The notes below the pieces were generated by a model. That model ran no database searches and was not told where the DNA came from. It saw nothing but the letters and a program-made list of their open reading frames with translations. A program made the translations under genes and the position numbers. A DNA stretch of 38,252 nucleotides. It comes from Gillisia sp. GTDB lineage: Bacteria > Bacteroidota > Bacteroidia > Flavobacteriales > Flavobacteriaceae. Location of the stretch: assembly GCA_024635675.1 (NCBI GenBank), contig JAGXIJ010000098.1:1-38252 (forward strand), in the 5' to 3' direction. Below are positions 18,889 through 29,907 of this stretch, in pieces (the stretch's first letter is position 1; every line of letters begins with the position of its first letter).

Positions 18889-18914
18889 AAATTTATAAAT
18901 CTGAAATAGATAAT

Positions 18915-21320
18915 ATGAAGATCCTCCCAAAATATATACTGAGTTTTTCAATTCTGATCTTCTTCGGAATGAACTCTCTTTTTATTTCTGCTCAAAATAC
19001 AGAGCGATCTTTCAAGAGTTTTGAGAATAAAGGAGGAGTGGTCTCTGTAGTCACCAATGATGGGTATTATAGATTTCAAGCTTATTCTCCGGAGATCATG
19101 GAAACCAGTTTTATTCCAACAGGAGAAAAGTTTATACCAGAATCTTATTCGGTTGTTTTAGAGCCTTCAATTGTAGATCTTAAGGTTTCAGAGGATCCTT
19201 CGTCCCTTAAAATGGAAACTTCAGGAATTACGGTTGTTGTCTCAAAAAAACCTTTTCAAGTGAAATATTTCTACGAGGGCGAAGAGATCATTTCAGAAAA
19301 AAAGGGATATTCTAAATCTGAAACACATGAGAAGCTCGACTTCAATATAGCTGAATATGAAATGCTTTTTGGAGGTGGGGCTCGTGCTTTGGGGATGAAC
19401 AGAAGAGGTAATAAACTAGAATTGTACAACCGTGCAGATTATGGTTACGGTACAAAATCCTCTTTATTGAATTATACTTTACCAATCGTCTTGTCTTCAG
19501 AAAAATATATGTTGCATTTTGATAATTCTCCCATTGGATTTTTAGATCTGGACAGCAATCATTCGAATACGCTTAGTTACGAAACTATTAGTGGGAGAAA
19601 GACCTATCAATTAATCGTAGGAAAGACCTGGGAGAAGATCACTGAGAATTACACGCTTTTAACAGGACGGCAGCCTTTGCCTCCAAGATGGGTTTTTGGA
19701 AATTTTTCAAGCAGATTTGGATATCATTCCCAAAAGGAAGTAGAAAATACAATTACCAAATTTAAAAAAGACAGTATTCCGGTAGATGCCGTGATCCTGG
19801 ATCTGTATTGGTTTGGGCATGACATTAAGGGGACTATGGGGAATCTGGAATTTGTGAAAGATTCTTTTCCGGAGCCTAAAAAAATGATCGGCAAACTAGC
19901 AGATCAAGGGGTGAAAACTGTTTTGGTTACCGAACCGTTTATACTAACAACTTCCAAAAAATGGAACGAGGCGGTAAATGAAAATGTGCTGGCTAAAGAT
20001 TCTTTAGGGAATCCTTATAAATTCGATTTTTACTTCGGAAACACCGGCTTGGTGGATATCTTCGATCCAAAAGGAAAAGAATGGTTCTGGAATATTTATA
20101 AAGACCTTAAATCCTATGGGGTGGCCGGATGGTGGGGAGATCTTGGAGAACCAGAAGTACACCCAACTAAATTAAAGCATAAAACAGGAACTGCAGATGA
20201 GCTCCATAATGTATATGGTCATTACTGGGCCAAATTAATTAAAGAAGGGTATGAATCCGATTTTCCGGAGGAGCGTCCTTTTATTTTAATGAGAGCCGGA
20301 GCTGCCGGATCCCAGCGATTTGGATTAATACCTTGGTCTGGGGATGTAAATAGAGGATGGAATGGTTTAAAACCGCAACCTGAGATTAGTTTACAAATGG
20401 GATTACAAGGATTAGCTTATATGCATTCAGATCTTGGTGGATTTGCCGGCGATCTGGAAGATGATGAGCTTTATATAAGATGGTTACAGTACGGTGTTTT
20501 TCAGCCAATATTTCGCCCACATGCACAGGAAGACGTGGCATCGGAACCTGTGTTTAAAAATGAAGAAACCAAAGCTTTGGCTAAAAAGGCCATAGAATTG
20601 AGATACAAATTATTACCATATAATTATACACTGGCATTTGAAAACAACCAATCTGGAAAGCCTTTAATGAGGCCTTTGTTCTTTGAGGAGCCTGATAATT
20701 ATAAAATGTATGCCGTTTCCAACACCTATTTATGGGGAGATAGCTTTTTAGTTTCTCCGGTTCTAAATCCTGGGATTACTTCTAAAGAAGTGATTTTTCC
20801 CGCAACTAATAACTGGTTCGATTTCTATACCGGGAAAAAGTATGCAAAAGGAACAGTAGCAAATGTAAAGATAGAAGAAGATCATATTCCTGTATTCGTA
20901 AGAGGTGGTTCTTTTATACCTATGGCAAAACCAATGCAAACTACTGCCAATTACGATCCTTCAACATTAGATGTTTATTTCTACTATGATGAGCAATCCA
21001 AAAAGAGCGATGCTATTATATATAATGACAACGGAAAAACTTCGGATGCCTTCGAAAAAGGCATGTTCGAAATGGTGAAAATGGAGTCCGTATTAGATAT
21101 GGATACTGTAACTATTAAAATAGCTAAGGAAGTAGGGGAAAATGCAACTTCAGAAATTAATCTTATAGAGCTACATGTAGAGAATCTTGGAAAGGAAGTG
21201 AAGTTCGTTTGGGTGAACGGAATAAAATATACAGGTAAAAATTACATGCATTTAGGAAAATTGAATATCCCGGTAAGATTCGATCAAAACGAAACAATTA
21301 TAAAAATAGAATTCAACTAA
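18915..21320 (+). CDS. GH31 alpha-glucosidase
   Basis: 801 aa; GH31 motifs PPRWVFGNFSSRFGYHSQKEVE, PVDAVILDLYWFG, GVAGWWGDLGEPEVHP, FILMRAGAAGSQRFGLIPWSGDVNRGWNGL. Confidence 0.93.
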   Translation: MKILPKYILSFSILIFFGMNSLFISAQNTERSFKSFENKGGVVSVVTNDGYYRFQAYSPEIMETSFIPTGEKFIPESYSVVLEPSIVDLKVSEDPSSLKMETSGITVVVSKKPFQVKYFYEGEEIISEKKGYSKSETHEKLDFNIAEYEMLFGGGARALGMNRRGNKLELYNRADYGYGTKSSLLNYTLPIVLSSEKYMLHFDNSPIGFLDLDSNHSNTLSYETISGRKTYQLIVGKTWEKITENYTLLTGRQPLPPRWVFGNFSSRFGYHSQKEVENTITKFKKDSIPVDAVILDLYWFGHDIKGTMGNLEFVKDSFPEPKKMIGKLADQGVKTVLVTEPFILTTSKKWNEAVNENVLAKDSLGNPYKFDFYFGNTGLVDIFDPKGKEWFWNIYKDLKSYGVAGWWGDLGEPEVHPTKLKHKTGTADELHNVYGHYWAKLIKEGYESDFPEERPFILMRAGAAGSQRFGLIPWSGDVNRGWNGLKPQPEISLQMGLQGLAYMHSDLGGFAGDLEDDELYIRWLQYGVFQPIFRPHAQEDVASEPVFKNEETKALAKKAIELRYKLLPYNYTLAFENNQSGKPLMRPLFFEEPDNYKMYAVSNTYLWGDSFLVSPVLNPGITSKEVIFPATNNWFDFYTGKKYAKGTVANVKIEEDHIPVFVRGGSFIPMAKPMQTTANYDPSTLDVYFYYDEQSKKSDAIIYNDNGKTSDAFEKGMFEMVKMESVLDMDTVTIKIAKEVGENATSEINLIELHVENLGKEVKFVWVNGIKYTGKNYMHLGKLNIPVRFDQNETIIKIEFN

Positions 21321-21337
21321 TTAAAACCTAATTACCT

Positions 21338-22780
21338 ATGATTAAGAAAATGGCATTTGCATTTTGCATGCTCGCAGTATTGGCAGCTTGTAAAGATGAA
21401 TCGAAAGAAAAGAAAAATTCTGAAACTGCCACCGAGGTGGAAAAATATAGTATTGAAGACTCCGATCTTGAAAATGCTGTGATTTACGAAGCGAATATTC
21501 GTCAATATTCTCCGGAAGGAACTTTTAATGCTTTTACTCAAGATATCCCTCAATTAAAGGAGTTGGGTGTAAAGGTGATTTGGGTGATGCCAGTATATCC
21601 TATTTCTGTGAAGAACAGAAAAGCTACTGGAGATAAAATGGCTGCTGAAATTGAGGATGAAAAGGAACGTGAGAAGTATTTAGGAAGCTATTATGCTGTT
21701 TCAGATTATACTAAAGTAAATCCGGATCTTGGAACTATTGAAGATTTTCAAAAAATGGTAGATGTAGCTCATGAGAACGGAATGTTCGTTATTATGGATT
21801 GGGTTGCTAACCATACAGGTTGGGATCATGCCTGGATCACAGAGCATCCTGAATATTACACCCAGAATGAAGCGGGAGAGATCGTAGACCCATTAAACCC
21901 GGAAACCGGAGAATCTTGGGGATGGACAGATACTGCCGATCTTAATTACGACAATAAAGAGCTTTGGGCGGCCATGACTAAAGACATGAAATATTGGGTA
22001 GAAAATCATGATATAGATGGATTTAGAGCCGATGTTGCCGGAGAAGTTCCAACTGAATTCTGGAATCAAGCAGTAAAAACTATCAAGGAAGTAAAGCCTG
22101 TATTTATGTTGGCAGAATCTGAGAAGAAAGATCTTTTTCATGAAGCTTTCGATATGGGTTATAACTGGGAAGGTCACCATGTTATGAATGAAATGGCTCA
22201 AGGAAAACAAGGAGTTAAGGCTTGGGATGCTTATATGACCAAGATTGATAGCCTTTACCAGAAAGATGATTTCTTGATGAATTTTGTAACTAACCACGAT
22301 GAGAATTCTTGGAATGGTACCGTAAAGGAAAGAATGGGGGATGCGGCAGAAGCTATGTTGGCTCTTTCATATACCTTACCGGGAATGCCTTTAATTTATA
22401 GCGGCCAGGAATATGATCTGGATCACAGATTGTTATTTTTTGAGAAAGACAGCATCCCAAAAACAAAAGGAAAAGTTTGGCCTGTTCTTGTGAAGTTAGG
22501 GAAACTTAAAAATGGCAACGAAGCTTTGGCAGGAGGAAAAAATGCTGCCGGATATAAAAGAGTGGAAACTTCTACTAACGATAAGGTGTTAGCATTCATA
22601 AGAAACAATGGAGATAAGAAAGTAATTTATGTTGCGAACCTATCAAAAGAGCCGGTAAAATTTAAAATGGAAATAGACGGGAAATTTCAAGATTATATGA
22701 GTTCTGAAGCGTTGGAACTTAAGAAGAATCAGGAAATGAATTTCAAGCCTTGGGAATACAAAATATTGATAAACAACTAA
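21338..22780 (+). CDS. GH13 alpha-amylase-family lipoprotein
   Basis: 480 aa; lipobox AVLAACKDES; GH13 motifs VIMDWVANHTGWDH, GFRADVAGEVP, MLAESEKKD, FVTNHDENSW. Confidence 0.92.
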   Translation: MIKKMAFAFCMLAVLAACKDESKEKKNSETATEVEKYSIEDSDLENAVIYEANIRQYSPEGTFNAFTQDIPQLKELGVKVIWVMPVYPISVKNRKATGDKMAAEIEDEKEREKYLGSYYAVSDYTKVNPDLGTIEDFQKMVDVAHENGMFVIMDWVANHTGWDHAWITEHPEYYTQNEAGEIVDPLNPETGESWGWTDTADLNYDNKELWAAMTKDMKYWVENHDIDGFRADVAGEVPTEFWNQAVKTIKEVKPVFMLAESEKKDLFHEAFDMGYNWEGHHVMNEMAQGKQGVKAWDAYMTKIDSLYQKDDFLMNFVTNHDENSWNGTVKERMGDAAEAMLALSYTLPGMPLIYSGQEYDLDHRLLFFEKDSIPKTKGKVWPVLVKLGKLKNGNEALAGGKNAAGYKRVETSTNDKVLAFIRNNGDKKVIYVANLSKEPVKFKMEIDGKFQDYMSSEALELKKNQEMNFKPWEYKILINN

Positions 22781-22800
22781 GTGTTTTTCAGAAATCTTTA

Positions 22801-22828
22801 AAAAAGCCTCATTCGTGAGGCTTTTTTT
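22801..22828 (+). terminator. Rho-independent terminator closing the plus-strand starch operon
   Basis: AAAAAGCCTC-ATTCGT-GAGGCTTTTTTTA directly after the stop at 22780. Confidence 0.85.
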
Positions 22829-22842
22829 ATGAGTTATTAACC

Positions 22843-22855
22843 GAAAACGTTTTAG
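22843..22855. promoter_or_regulatory. Second LacI-type operator-like site upstream of pfkA
   Basis: CCGAAAACGTTTTAG contains the same AAAACGTTTT palindromic core (22844-22853) as the susC/lacI site, upstream of pfkA at 22905. Confidence 0.55.
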
Positions 22856-22904
22856 TAAATAATGGAATTAGGATTTAAGAATCAAATCGAATAGCTTTAC
22901 GGTA

Positions 22905-23891
22905 ATGCAAGTAAAAATCAAAAAAATTGGAGTCCTTACTTCAGGAGGTGATGCCCCTGGAATGAATGCCGCAATCCGAGCGGTGGTAAGGAGTTGTGCC
23001 TTTCATGAAATTGAATGTATCGGTATTTATAGGGGATATCAAGGCCTTATAGAGAATGATTTTGAAGAACTTAATGCAAGATCTGTAAGAAACATTATAA
23101 GTAGAGGAGGTACCTTTTTAAAATCTGCCAGATCAAAAGAATTTCAAACTTCAGAAGGTAGAAAAAAAGCCTACGATAATTTAAAGAATGCTGAAATCGA
23201 CGCCTTAGTGGTTATTGGTGGAGACGGAACCTTTACCGGAGGACTAATATTCGATAATGAACACGATTTTCCTGTAATAGGAATTCCTGCAACTATCGAT
23301 AATGATATTAAGGGTACGGATTATACGATTGGGTACGATACAGCTTTGAACACCGTCGTAGAAGCAATAGATAAAATACGTGATACCGCCAGTTCGCATA
23401 ACAGGTTGTTTCTGGTTGAGGTAATGGGAAGAGATGCAGGAGATATCGCATTAAATAGTGGGATAGGCGCCGGTGCTGAGGAGATTTTGATTCCTGAAGA
23501 AAATAGAGGGATCGAACGCTTGGTAGAATCTTTAAGAAAGAGCAGAAAATCTGGAAAAACTTCCAGTATTATAGTTGTTGCTGAAGGCGATAAAAGTGGA
23601 AAGAACATTTTTGAACTAGCCGAATATATTGAGGAAAACCTGGAAGATTACGAAATAAGAGTTTCTGTGCTTGGTCATATTCAACGAGGGGGATCTCCAA
23701 GTTGTTTTGACAGGGTATTGGCAAGTAAATTAGGAGTTGGCGCTATAGATGCGCTAATAAATGGAGAACGAACTATTATGGTTGGAATTCATCATCAAAA
23801 AGTAGTTTCAATCCCCTTGGAAGTAGCCATAACAAATGGCGCGAAATACGATAAGAATTTAAGAAGAGTGGCTGATATTACTTCAGTATAA
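22905..23891 (+). CDS. pfkA: ATP-dependent 6-phosphofructokinase
   Basis: 328 aa; GVLTSGGDAPGMNAAIRAVVR, VVIGGDGTFTGG, GIPATIDNDIKGTDYTIGYDTA, GHIQRGGSPSCFDRVLASKLG. Confidence 0.97.
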   Translation: MQVKIKKIGVLTSGGDAPGMNAAIRAVVRSCAFHEIECIGIYRGYQGLIENDFEELNARSVRNIISRGGTFLKSARSKEFQTSEGRKKAYDNLKNAEIDALVVIGGDGTFTGGLIFDNEHDFPVIGIPATIDNDIKGTDYTIGYDTALNTVVEAIDKIRDTASSHNRLFLVEVMGRDAGDIALNSGIGAGAEEILIPEENRGIERLVESLRKSRKSGKTSSIIVVAEGDKSGKNIFELAEYIEENLEDYEIRVSVLGHIQRGGSPSCFDRVLASKLGVGAIDALINGERTIMVGIHHQKVVSIPLEVAITNGAKYDKNLRRVADITSV

Positions 23892-24908
<1,017 letters not shown>

Positions 24909-24916
24909 ATTATTAA

Positions 24917-24958
24917 AAGCCATTTATTGAAAACCAAAAAATTGGAAATAAATGGCTT
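24917..24958 (+). terminator. Probable terminator downstream of gap
   Basis: AAGCCATTTATT ... AATAAATGGCTT inverted repeat after the gap stop at 24908, followed by a T-rich stretch. Confidence 0.6.
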
Positions 24959-24982
24959 ATCTTTTCATATAAAGAAATTCAA

Positions 24983-25840
24983 ATGATATTAATTGCTGAT
25001 GGAGGTTCCACCAAATGTGACTGGATCCTTCTAAATAATAAAGGGGAACTGGTATTTCAAACACGTTCAAAGGGATTAAATCCTGCAGTATTTCCGGAAG
25101 CGATGCTGGAACAACGAATTGAAGAAAATCCTGAACTTTTTGAAGTTAGGGATAAGATTGAAAGAGTTCATTTTTTTGGTGCAGGTTGTGGCACAGAAAT
25201 CCCTAGGAAACTCTTGCAGGACATAATTGCTAATTTCTTTACAAATGCTTCAGAGGTATTGGTGAAGGAAGATATGGTGGCAGCAGCATATGCCGCTACC
25301 ACCGAGCCTGGGATTGTTTGTATTCTGGGGACAGGGTCAAATAGTTGTTATTTCGACGGAAAGGAAGTTCACATGGCAGTGGAGTCTTTAGGTTATGTCC
25401 TCATGGATGAAGCCAGCGGGAATTACTTTGGGAAACGTTTATTAAGAGATTATTATTACAAAAGAATGCCCCCGGATATCGCTGCGAAATTTGAAAAAGA
25501 TTTCGATGTAAGTGGCGATGAGATCAAAAAGAACCTTTATAAGAAAGAAAATCCAAACACATATTTAGCTTCTTTTGCGGAATTCATTTTCACAAATGAG
25601 CGTAATGGATATTTTTATAAGTTGGTACACGAAGGTATTAAGGAATTCATGCACACCCGAGTACTTTCTATTAAGCACGCTCAAACAGTACCAATCCATT
25701 TTATAGGAAGTATTGCATATTTTAGTCAGGATATTATTAGAGCAGTTGCCCAACCTTATAATCTTGAGATAGGGAATATTATTCGTAGGCCCATAGATGC
25801 ACTTATAGAACATTACCGAAAAAATGTGTTAAAAGGCTAA
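24983..25840 (+). CDS. BadF/BadG/BcrA/BcrD-type ATPase, N-acetylglucosamine-kinase-like
   Basis: 285 aa; ILIADGGSTKCDWILLNNKGE, GIVCILGTGSNSCYFDGKEV, GYVLMDEASGNYFGKRLLRDYYY. Confidence 0.85.
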   Translation: MILIADGGSTKCDWILLNNKGELVFQTRSKGLNPAVFPEAMLEQRIEENPELFEVRDKIERVHFFGAGCGTEIPRKLLQDIIANFFTNASEVLVKEDMVAAAYAATTEPGIVCILGTGSNSCYFDGKEVHMAVESLGYVLMDEASGNYFGKRLLRDYYYKRMPPDIAAKFEKDFDVSGDEIKKNLYKKENPNTYLASFAEFIFTNERNGYFYKLVHEGIKEFMHTRVLSIKHAQTVPIHFIGSIAYFSQDIIRAVAQPYNLEIGNIIRRPIDALIEHYRKNVLKG

Positions 25841-25890
25841 CAGTCAATCTGCCATAAATTTTCACTACATTTAATTAAAATGATAATTAG

Positions 25891-27429
25891 ATGCTGGTAA
25901 AGGTTTATGGTAGTGCTGTTTTTGGAGTTGAAGCTACCACAATTACCGTAGAAGTAAATGTAGCTGCCGGCATTGGGTATCACCTGGTGGGACTTCCAGA
26001 TAATGCTATAAAAGAAAGCAGCTTTCGCATAGCTGCTGCACTTCAAAATAATTCCTATAAATTCCCGGGAAAGAAAATCACCATCAATATGGCGCCTGCC
26101 GATCTCAGGAAGGAAGGCTCAGCCTACGATCTTACCTTGGCTCTTGGAATTCTGGCGGCCTCCGAACAAATTAAAGCAGAAAATATAGGGGATTTTCTCA
26201 TCATGGGAGAACTTTCACTGGATGGAAGTCTTCAGCCTATTAAGGGTGCACTGCCAATTGCCATTAAAGCTAAGGAAGAAGGATATAAAGGATTTATTCT
26301 GCCAATTCAAAATGTAAAAGAAGCAGCTATAGTAAGCGGGTTAGACGTATATGGTGTTTCAAATATCCTGGAAGTGATCCAATACTTCGATAAGGGAACT
26401 CCGTTGGAAAGAACTATAATAGATACGAGACTAGAGTTTTATAATAACCTGGATCATCTGGAACATGATTTTGCAGATGTAAAAGGACAGGAAAGTATAA
26501 AACGCTGTATGGAAATTGCCGCCGCAGGAGGTCATAATATCATTCTTATTGGCCCACCTGGAGCAGGAAAAACCATGTTAGCAAAAAGATTACCGAGTAT
26601 TTTACCACCAATGACCCTTCATGAAGCCTTAGAAACTACGAAGATACATAGTGTAGTAGGTAAAATTAAAGAACATGTGGGCTTAATGTCTCAACGCCCT
26701 TTTAGAAGCCCACATCATACCATTTCCGATGTGGCCTTAGTTGGCGGTGGGACGTATCCACAGCCGGGTGAAATCTCCTTGTCTCATAATGGAGTATTGT
26801 TTTTAGATGAATTGCCCGAATTTAAAAGGGGAGTTTTAGAAGTTTTGAGGCAACCTTTGGAAGATCGGGAAGTAACTATTTCCAGAGCAAAGTTTACGGT
26901 CACCTATCCCTCAAGTTTTATGCTTGTAGCCAGTATGAACCCGAGCCCAAGCGGATTTTTTAACGATCCAAGTTCACCAATGTCCTCTTCTCCGGGAGAA
27001 ATGCAGCGGTATCTTAGTAGAATAAGCGGGCCCTTACTGGATAGAATAGATATTCATATAGAAGTAACGCCGGTGCCTTTCGAGAAACTAAGTGAGGAAC
27101 GAAATGGAGAAAAAAGTGTAGACATCAGGAAAAGAGTTACCAGAGCCCGACAGGTTCAAACAGACCGTTTTAAAGAGAATGAGAAAGTTCATTATAATGC
27201 TCAAATGAATGTAAAGCAGATCTCTGAATATTGTAAGCTCGAAGATGCTTCAAAACAACTTCTAAAAACAGCTATGGAACGTTTAAATTTATCTGCAAGA
27301 GCCTATGATAGGATTTTAAAAGTCTCCCGCACTATTGCAGATCTTTCAGAAAGTGAACATATACAAGGAAGTCATATTAGTGAAGCAATTCAATATAGAA
27401 GTTTGGATAGAGAAGGCTGGTTAGGTTAA
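25891..27429 (+). CDS. comM: YifB/ComM-family Mg-chelatase-like AAA+ ATPase
   Basis: 512 aa; MLVKVYGSAVFGVEATTITVEV, GPPGAGKTMLAKRLPSILPP, RPFRSPHHTISDVALVGGG, GEISLSHNGVLFLDELPEF, NPSPSGFFNDP. Confidence 0.95.
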   Translation: MLVKVYGSAVFGVEATTITVEVNVAAGIGYHLVGLPDNAIKESSFRIAAALQNNSYKFPGKKITINMAPADLRKEGSAYDLTLALGILAASEQIKAENIGDFLIMGELSLDGSLQPIKGALPIAIKAKEEGYKGFILPIQNVKEAAIVSGLDVYGVSNILEVIQYFDKGTPLERTIIDTRLEFYNNLDHLEHDFADVKGQESIKRCMEIAAAGGHNIILIGPPGAGKTMLAKRLPSILPPMTLHEALETTKIHSVVGKIKEHVGLMSQRPFRSPHHTISDVALVGGGTYPQPGEISLSHNGVLFLDELPEFKRGVLEVLRQPLEDREVTISRAKFTVTYPSSFMLVASMNPSPSGFFNDPSSPMSSSPGEMQRYLSRISGPLLDRIDIHIEVTPVPFEKLSEERNGEKSVDIRKRVTRARQVQTDRFKENEKVHYNAQMNVKQISEYCKLEDASKQLLKTAMERLNLSARAYDRILKVSRTIADLSESEHIQGSHISEAIQYRSLDREGWLG

Positions 27430-27500
27430 AAATTTCTTACTTATCAATCGCTTACCGAAGATTTTAATACATTTGGGTATTATACATAAGTTACACCTAC

Positions 27501-28673
27501 TTGAAAATGAAAATAACACTAATGACCTTGTTACTTGTCTTAATGATGGGTTGTAAAGGAGATAATCGCAATAGCTTAGATAAGGAGGGAAACCCGGAAT
27601 CTGATAGTACCTCTGCGACAGACATTTCAATTGAATCTATCTTAGGGCCCGAAGTTATTGAGCTTAATTTAGAGAAGGCTAATAAACTTGTGGAATTGCC
27701 ACTGGCTTGTATAAGCACTGAATACCCTAATAAATTAAATCAGACCTTAGGAAGTGCGAAAGATCTCCAATCTCCAAAAGAACTGCACCCAGCATTTTAT
27801 GGCTGTTTCGACTGGCATTCTGCCGTTCATGCACAGTGGGCTTTAATTAAATTATTGAAACAATTTCCAAAACTGGAAAAGGCAAATGAGATAAAAGCCA
27901 AATTAGAAGCATCCTTATCTAAAGAAAATATTGCAGCTGAGGTTCGCTATTTTCAAACTGAAAACAATAAGGATTACGAACGTACTTATGGATGGGCATG
28001 GGTGTTGAAACTTTCACAAGAACTTCACACATGGGACTCTGACCTAGGGGAGGAGCTATCGGAAAATTTAAAGCCTTTGTCTGATCTTATGGTTGCTAAT
28101 TTCACAGAATTTCTTCCCAAGCTTGTATATCCAATACGAGTTGGAGAACATACCAATACCGCATTCGCATTAAGCTTTGCCTATGATTATGCAGAAGCCG
28201 TTAAGGATACAGCATTTCTAAGTTTAATAGATAAAAGAGCAAAAGAATTCTATCTAAAAGATGACAACTGCCCTGTATCTTGGGAGCCAAGCGGATTCGA
28301 TTTTCTCTCCCCTTGTTTACAAGAGGTAGATATTATGAGAAAGATCTTGCCAAAAGCAGCTTTCCCGTTGTGGATAAATGATTTTATGCCGGAATTAATG
28401 AATAAGGAATTTGATATGGCCGTGGGCAGAGTTTCAGACAGGACCGATGGTAAGTTGGTGCATTTGGATGGTCTAAACTTTAGCAGAGCTTGGGTTTTAT
28501 ACGGTCTTGCGAATACATATCCAGATAAATTTTCTCATCTAAAAGCAGTTGCAGATCGTCATGTAGCAAAATCATTCCCCAACTTGGTAGGAGATAGTTA
28601 TGAAGGCGGGCACTGGTTAGGGAGTTTTGCATTATATGCCTTACAGGAAGCTAAGGTTAAGGCAAATAAGTGA
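27501..28673 (+). CDS. DUF2891-like predicted lipoprotein
   Basis: 390 aa; lipobox LMMGCKGD; HPAFYGCFDWHSAVHAQWAL, CPVSWEPSGFDFLSPCLQEVDIM, SYEGGHWLGSFALYAL resemble DUF2891 proteins. Confidence 0.75.
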   Translation: MKMKITLMTLLLVLMMGCKGDNRNSLDKEGNPESDSTSATDISIESILGPEVIELNLEKANKLVELPLACISTEYPNKLNQTLGSAKDLQSPKELHPAFYGCFDWHSAVHAQWALIKLLKQFPKLEKANEIKAKLEASLSKENIAAEVRYFQTENNKDYERTYGWAWVLKLSQELHTWDSDLGEELSENLKPLSDLMVANFTEFLPKLVYPIRVGEHTNTAFALSFAYDYAEAVKDTAFLSLIDKRAKEFYLKDDNCPVSWEPSGFDFLSPCLQEVDIMRKILPKAAFPLWINDFMPELMNKEFDMAVGRVSDRTDGKLVHLDGLNFSRAWVLYGLANTYPDKFSHLKAVADRHVAKSFPNLVGDSYEGGHWLGSFALYALQEAKVKANK

Positions 28674-29896
28674 GAAATTGGTTTAAAAATGTTGGCCCAG
28701 GAGTTTTAGTTTCGGCTGCATTTATTGGACCAGGAACGGTTACCGTTTGTACACTGGCTGGAGTGAACTTTCAGTTTGCTTTATTATGGGCGCTTCTTTT
28801 ATCTGTTTTAGCTTGTATCATTCTTCAGGAAATGGCGGCAAGACTAGGTCTTATCTCTCAATCGGGTCTAAGTGAAAGCATTAGAAAGGAGATTCAACAC
28901 CCAATTTTAAGAGGATTAGCGATCATATTAGTCCTTTCTGCCATAGTATTAGGTAATGCAGCTTATGAAGCCGGTAATATCACCGGTGCTGTATTGGGTA
29001 TTACCGCGGTGTTATCTCCTTTAGAATTTCAGCTAGGATCAGCATTTAGTCTTAATTTATGGAGTTTAATGATTGGGGTCGTAGCCTTTGTGTTGCTTTA
29101 TATAGGAAATTATAAAGTGTTGGAACGAGTGTTTATTGGATTGGTTGCCTTAATGAGTATTTCCTTTATAATCACTGCCTTTCTTACTCAACCTGATTTT
29201 TCAGCTATTTTAGAAGGATTATTTATTCCAAAACTAGGTGCCGATGGCATCTTAACGGTAATAGCGCTGGTTGGAACCACCGTAGTGCCTTATAACTTAT
29301 TTCTACATGCATCACTGGTTAGTGAGAAATGGAAAGATCCTACTAAGCTTAAAATGGTAAGGAAGGAACTAATAGTGGCAATTATTCTGGGAGGGATCGT
29401 TTCTATGGCAATAGTGATAAGTGCAGCAGCTCCAAATCTAGAAAATGTCTCATCGGCTGCAGATCTTGCAGCCGGACTTAATCCTTTGTTTGGGAAATAT
29501 GCAACTTGGTTTATAGCGATTGGTTTATTAGCCTCAGGAATTACCTCGGCGATTACAGCGCCTTTGGCTGCGGCATATGTTGTTAAGGGGTGTTTTGGAT
29601 GGGAGAGTGGATTGAAATCTAAGAAATTTAGAGCAGTATGGATAAGCATACTGGGGATGGGAGTACTTTTCTCGTCTTTACAATTTAAACCTATAGAAAT
29701 AATAAGATTTGCTCAAATAGCCAATGGCTTACTATTACCCATTATAGCGATCTTCCTTTTTTGGATCGTTAATAAAGCATCGGTGATGGGAAAACACAAA
29801 AATTCCTTGTTCCAAAACATATTAGGAATGATAATTATTTTAATTTCTATTTTCCTTGGAGCCAAATCGATATATTCGGTATTTCAGAATTTTTAA
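28670..29896 (+). CDS. Nramp-family divalent metal/proton symporter-like transporter
   Basis: 408 aa; GPGVLVSAAFIGPGTVTVCTLAG, GTTVVPYNLFLHASLVSEKW, ASGITSAITAPLAAAYV; GTG start overlaps the preceding stop codon. Confidence 0.9.
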   Translation: MRNWFKNVGPGVLVSAAFIGPGTVTVCTLAGVNFQFALLWALLLSVLACIILQEMAARLGLISQSGLSESIRKEIQHPILRGLAIILVLSAIVLGNAAYEAGNITGAVLGITAVLSPLEFQLGSAFSLNLWSLMIGVVAFVLLYIGNYKVLERVFIGLVALMSISFIITAFLTQPDFSAILEGLFIPKLGADGILTVIALVGTTVVPYNLFLHASLVSEKWKDPTKLKMVRKELIVAIILGGIVSMAIVISAAAPNLENVSSAADLAAGLNPLFGKYATWFIAIGLLASGITSAITAPLAAAYVVKGCFGWESGLKSKKFRAVWISILGMGVLFSSLQFKPIEIIRFAQIANGLLLPIIAIFLFWIVNKASVMGKHKNSLFQNILGMIIILISIFLGAKSIYSVFQNF

Positions 29897-29907
29897 AATC
29901 TAATTTT

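Noticed and set aside
21893-22297. 134-aa minus-strand ORF antisense to the GH13 gene
   Set aside because: Opposite a GH13 gene with intact catalytic motifs; chance ORF.
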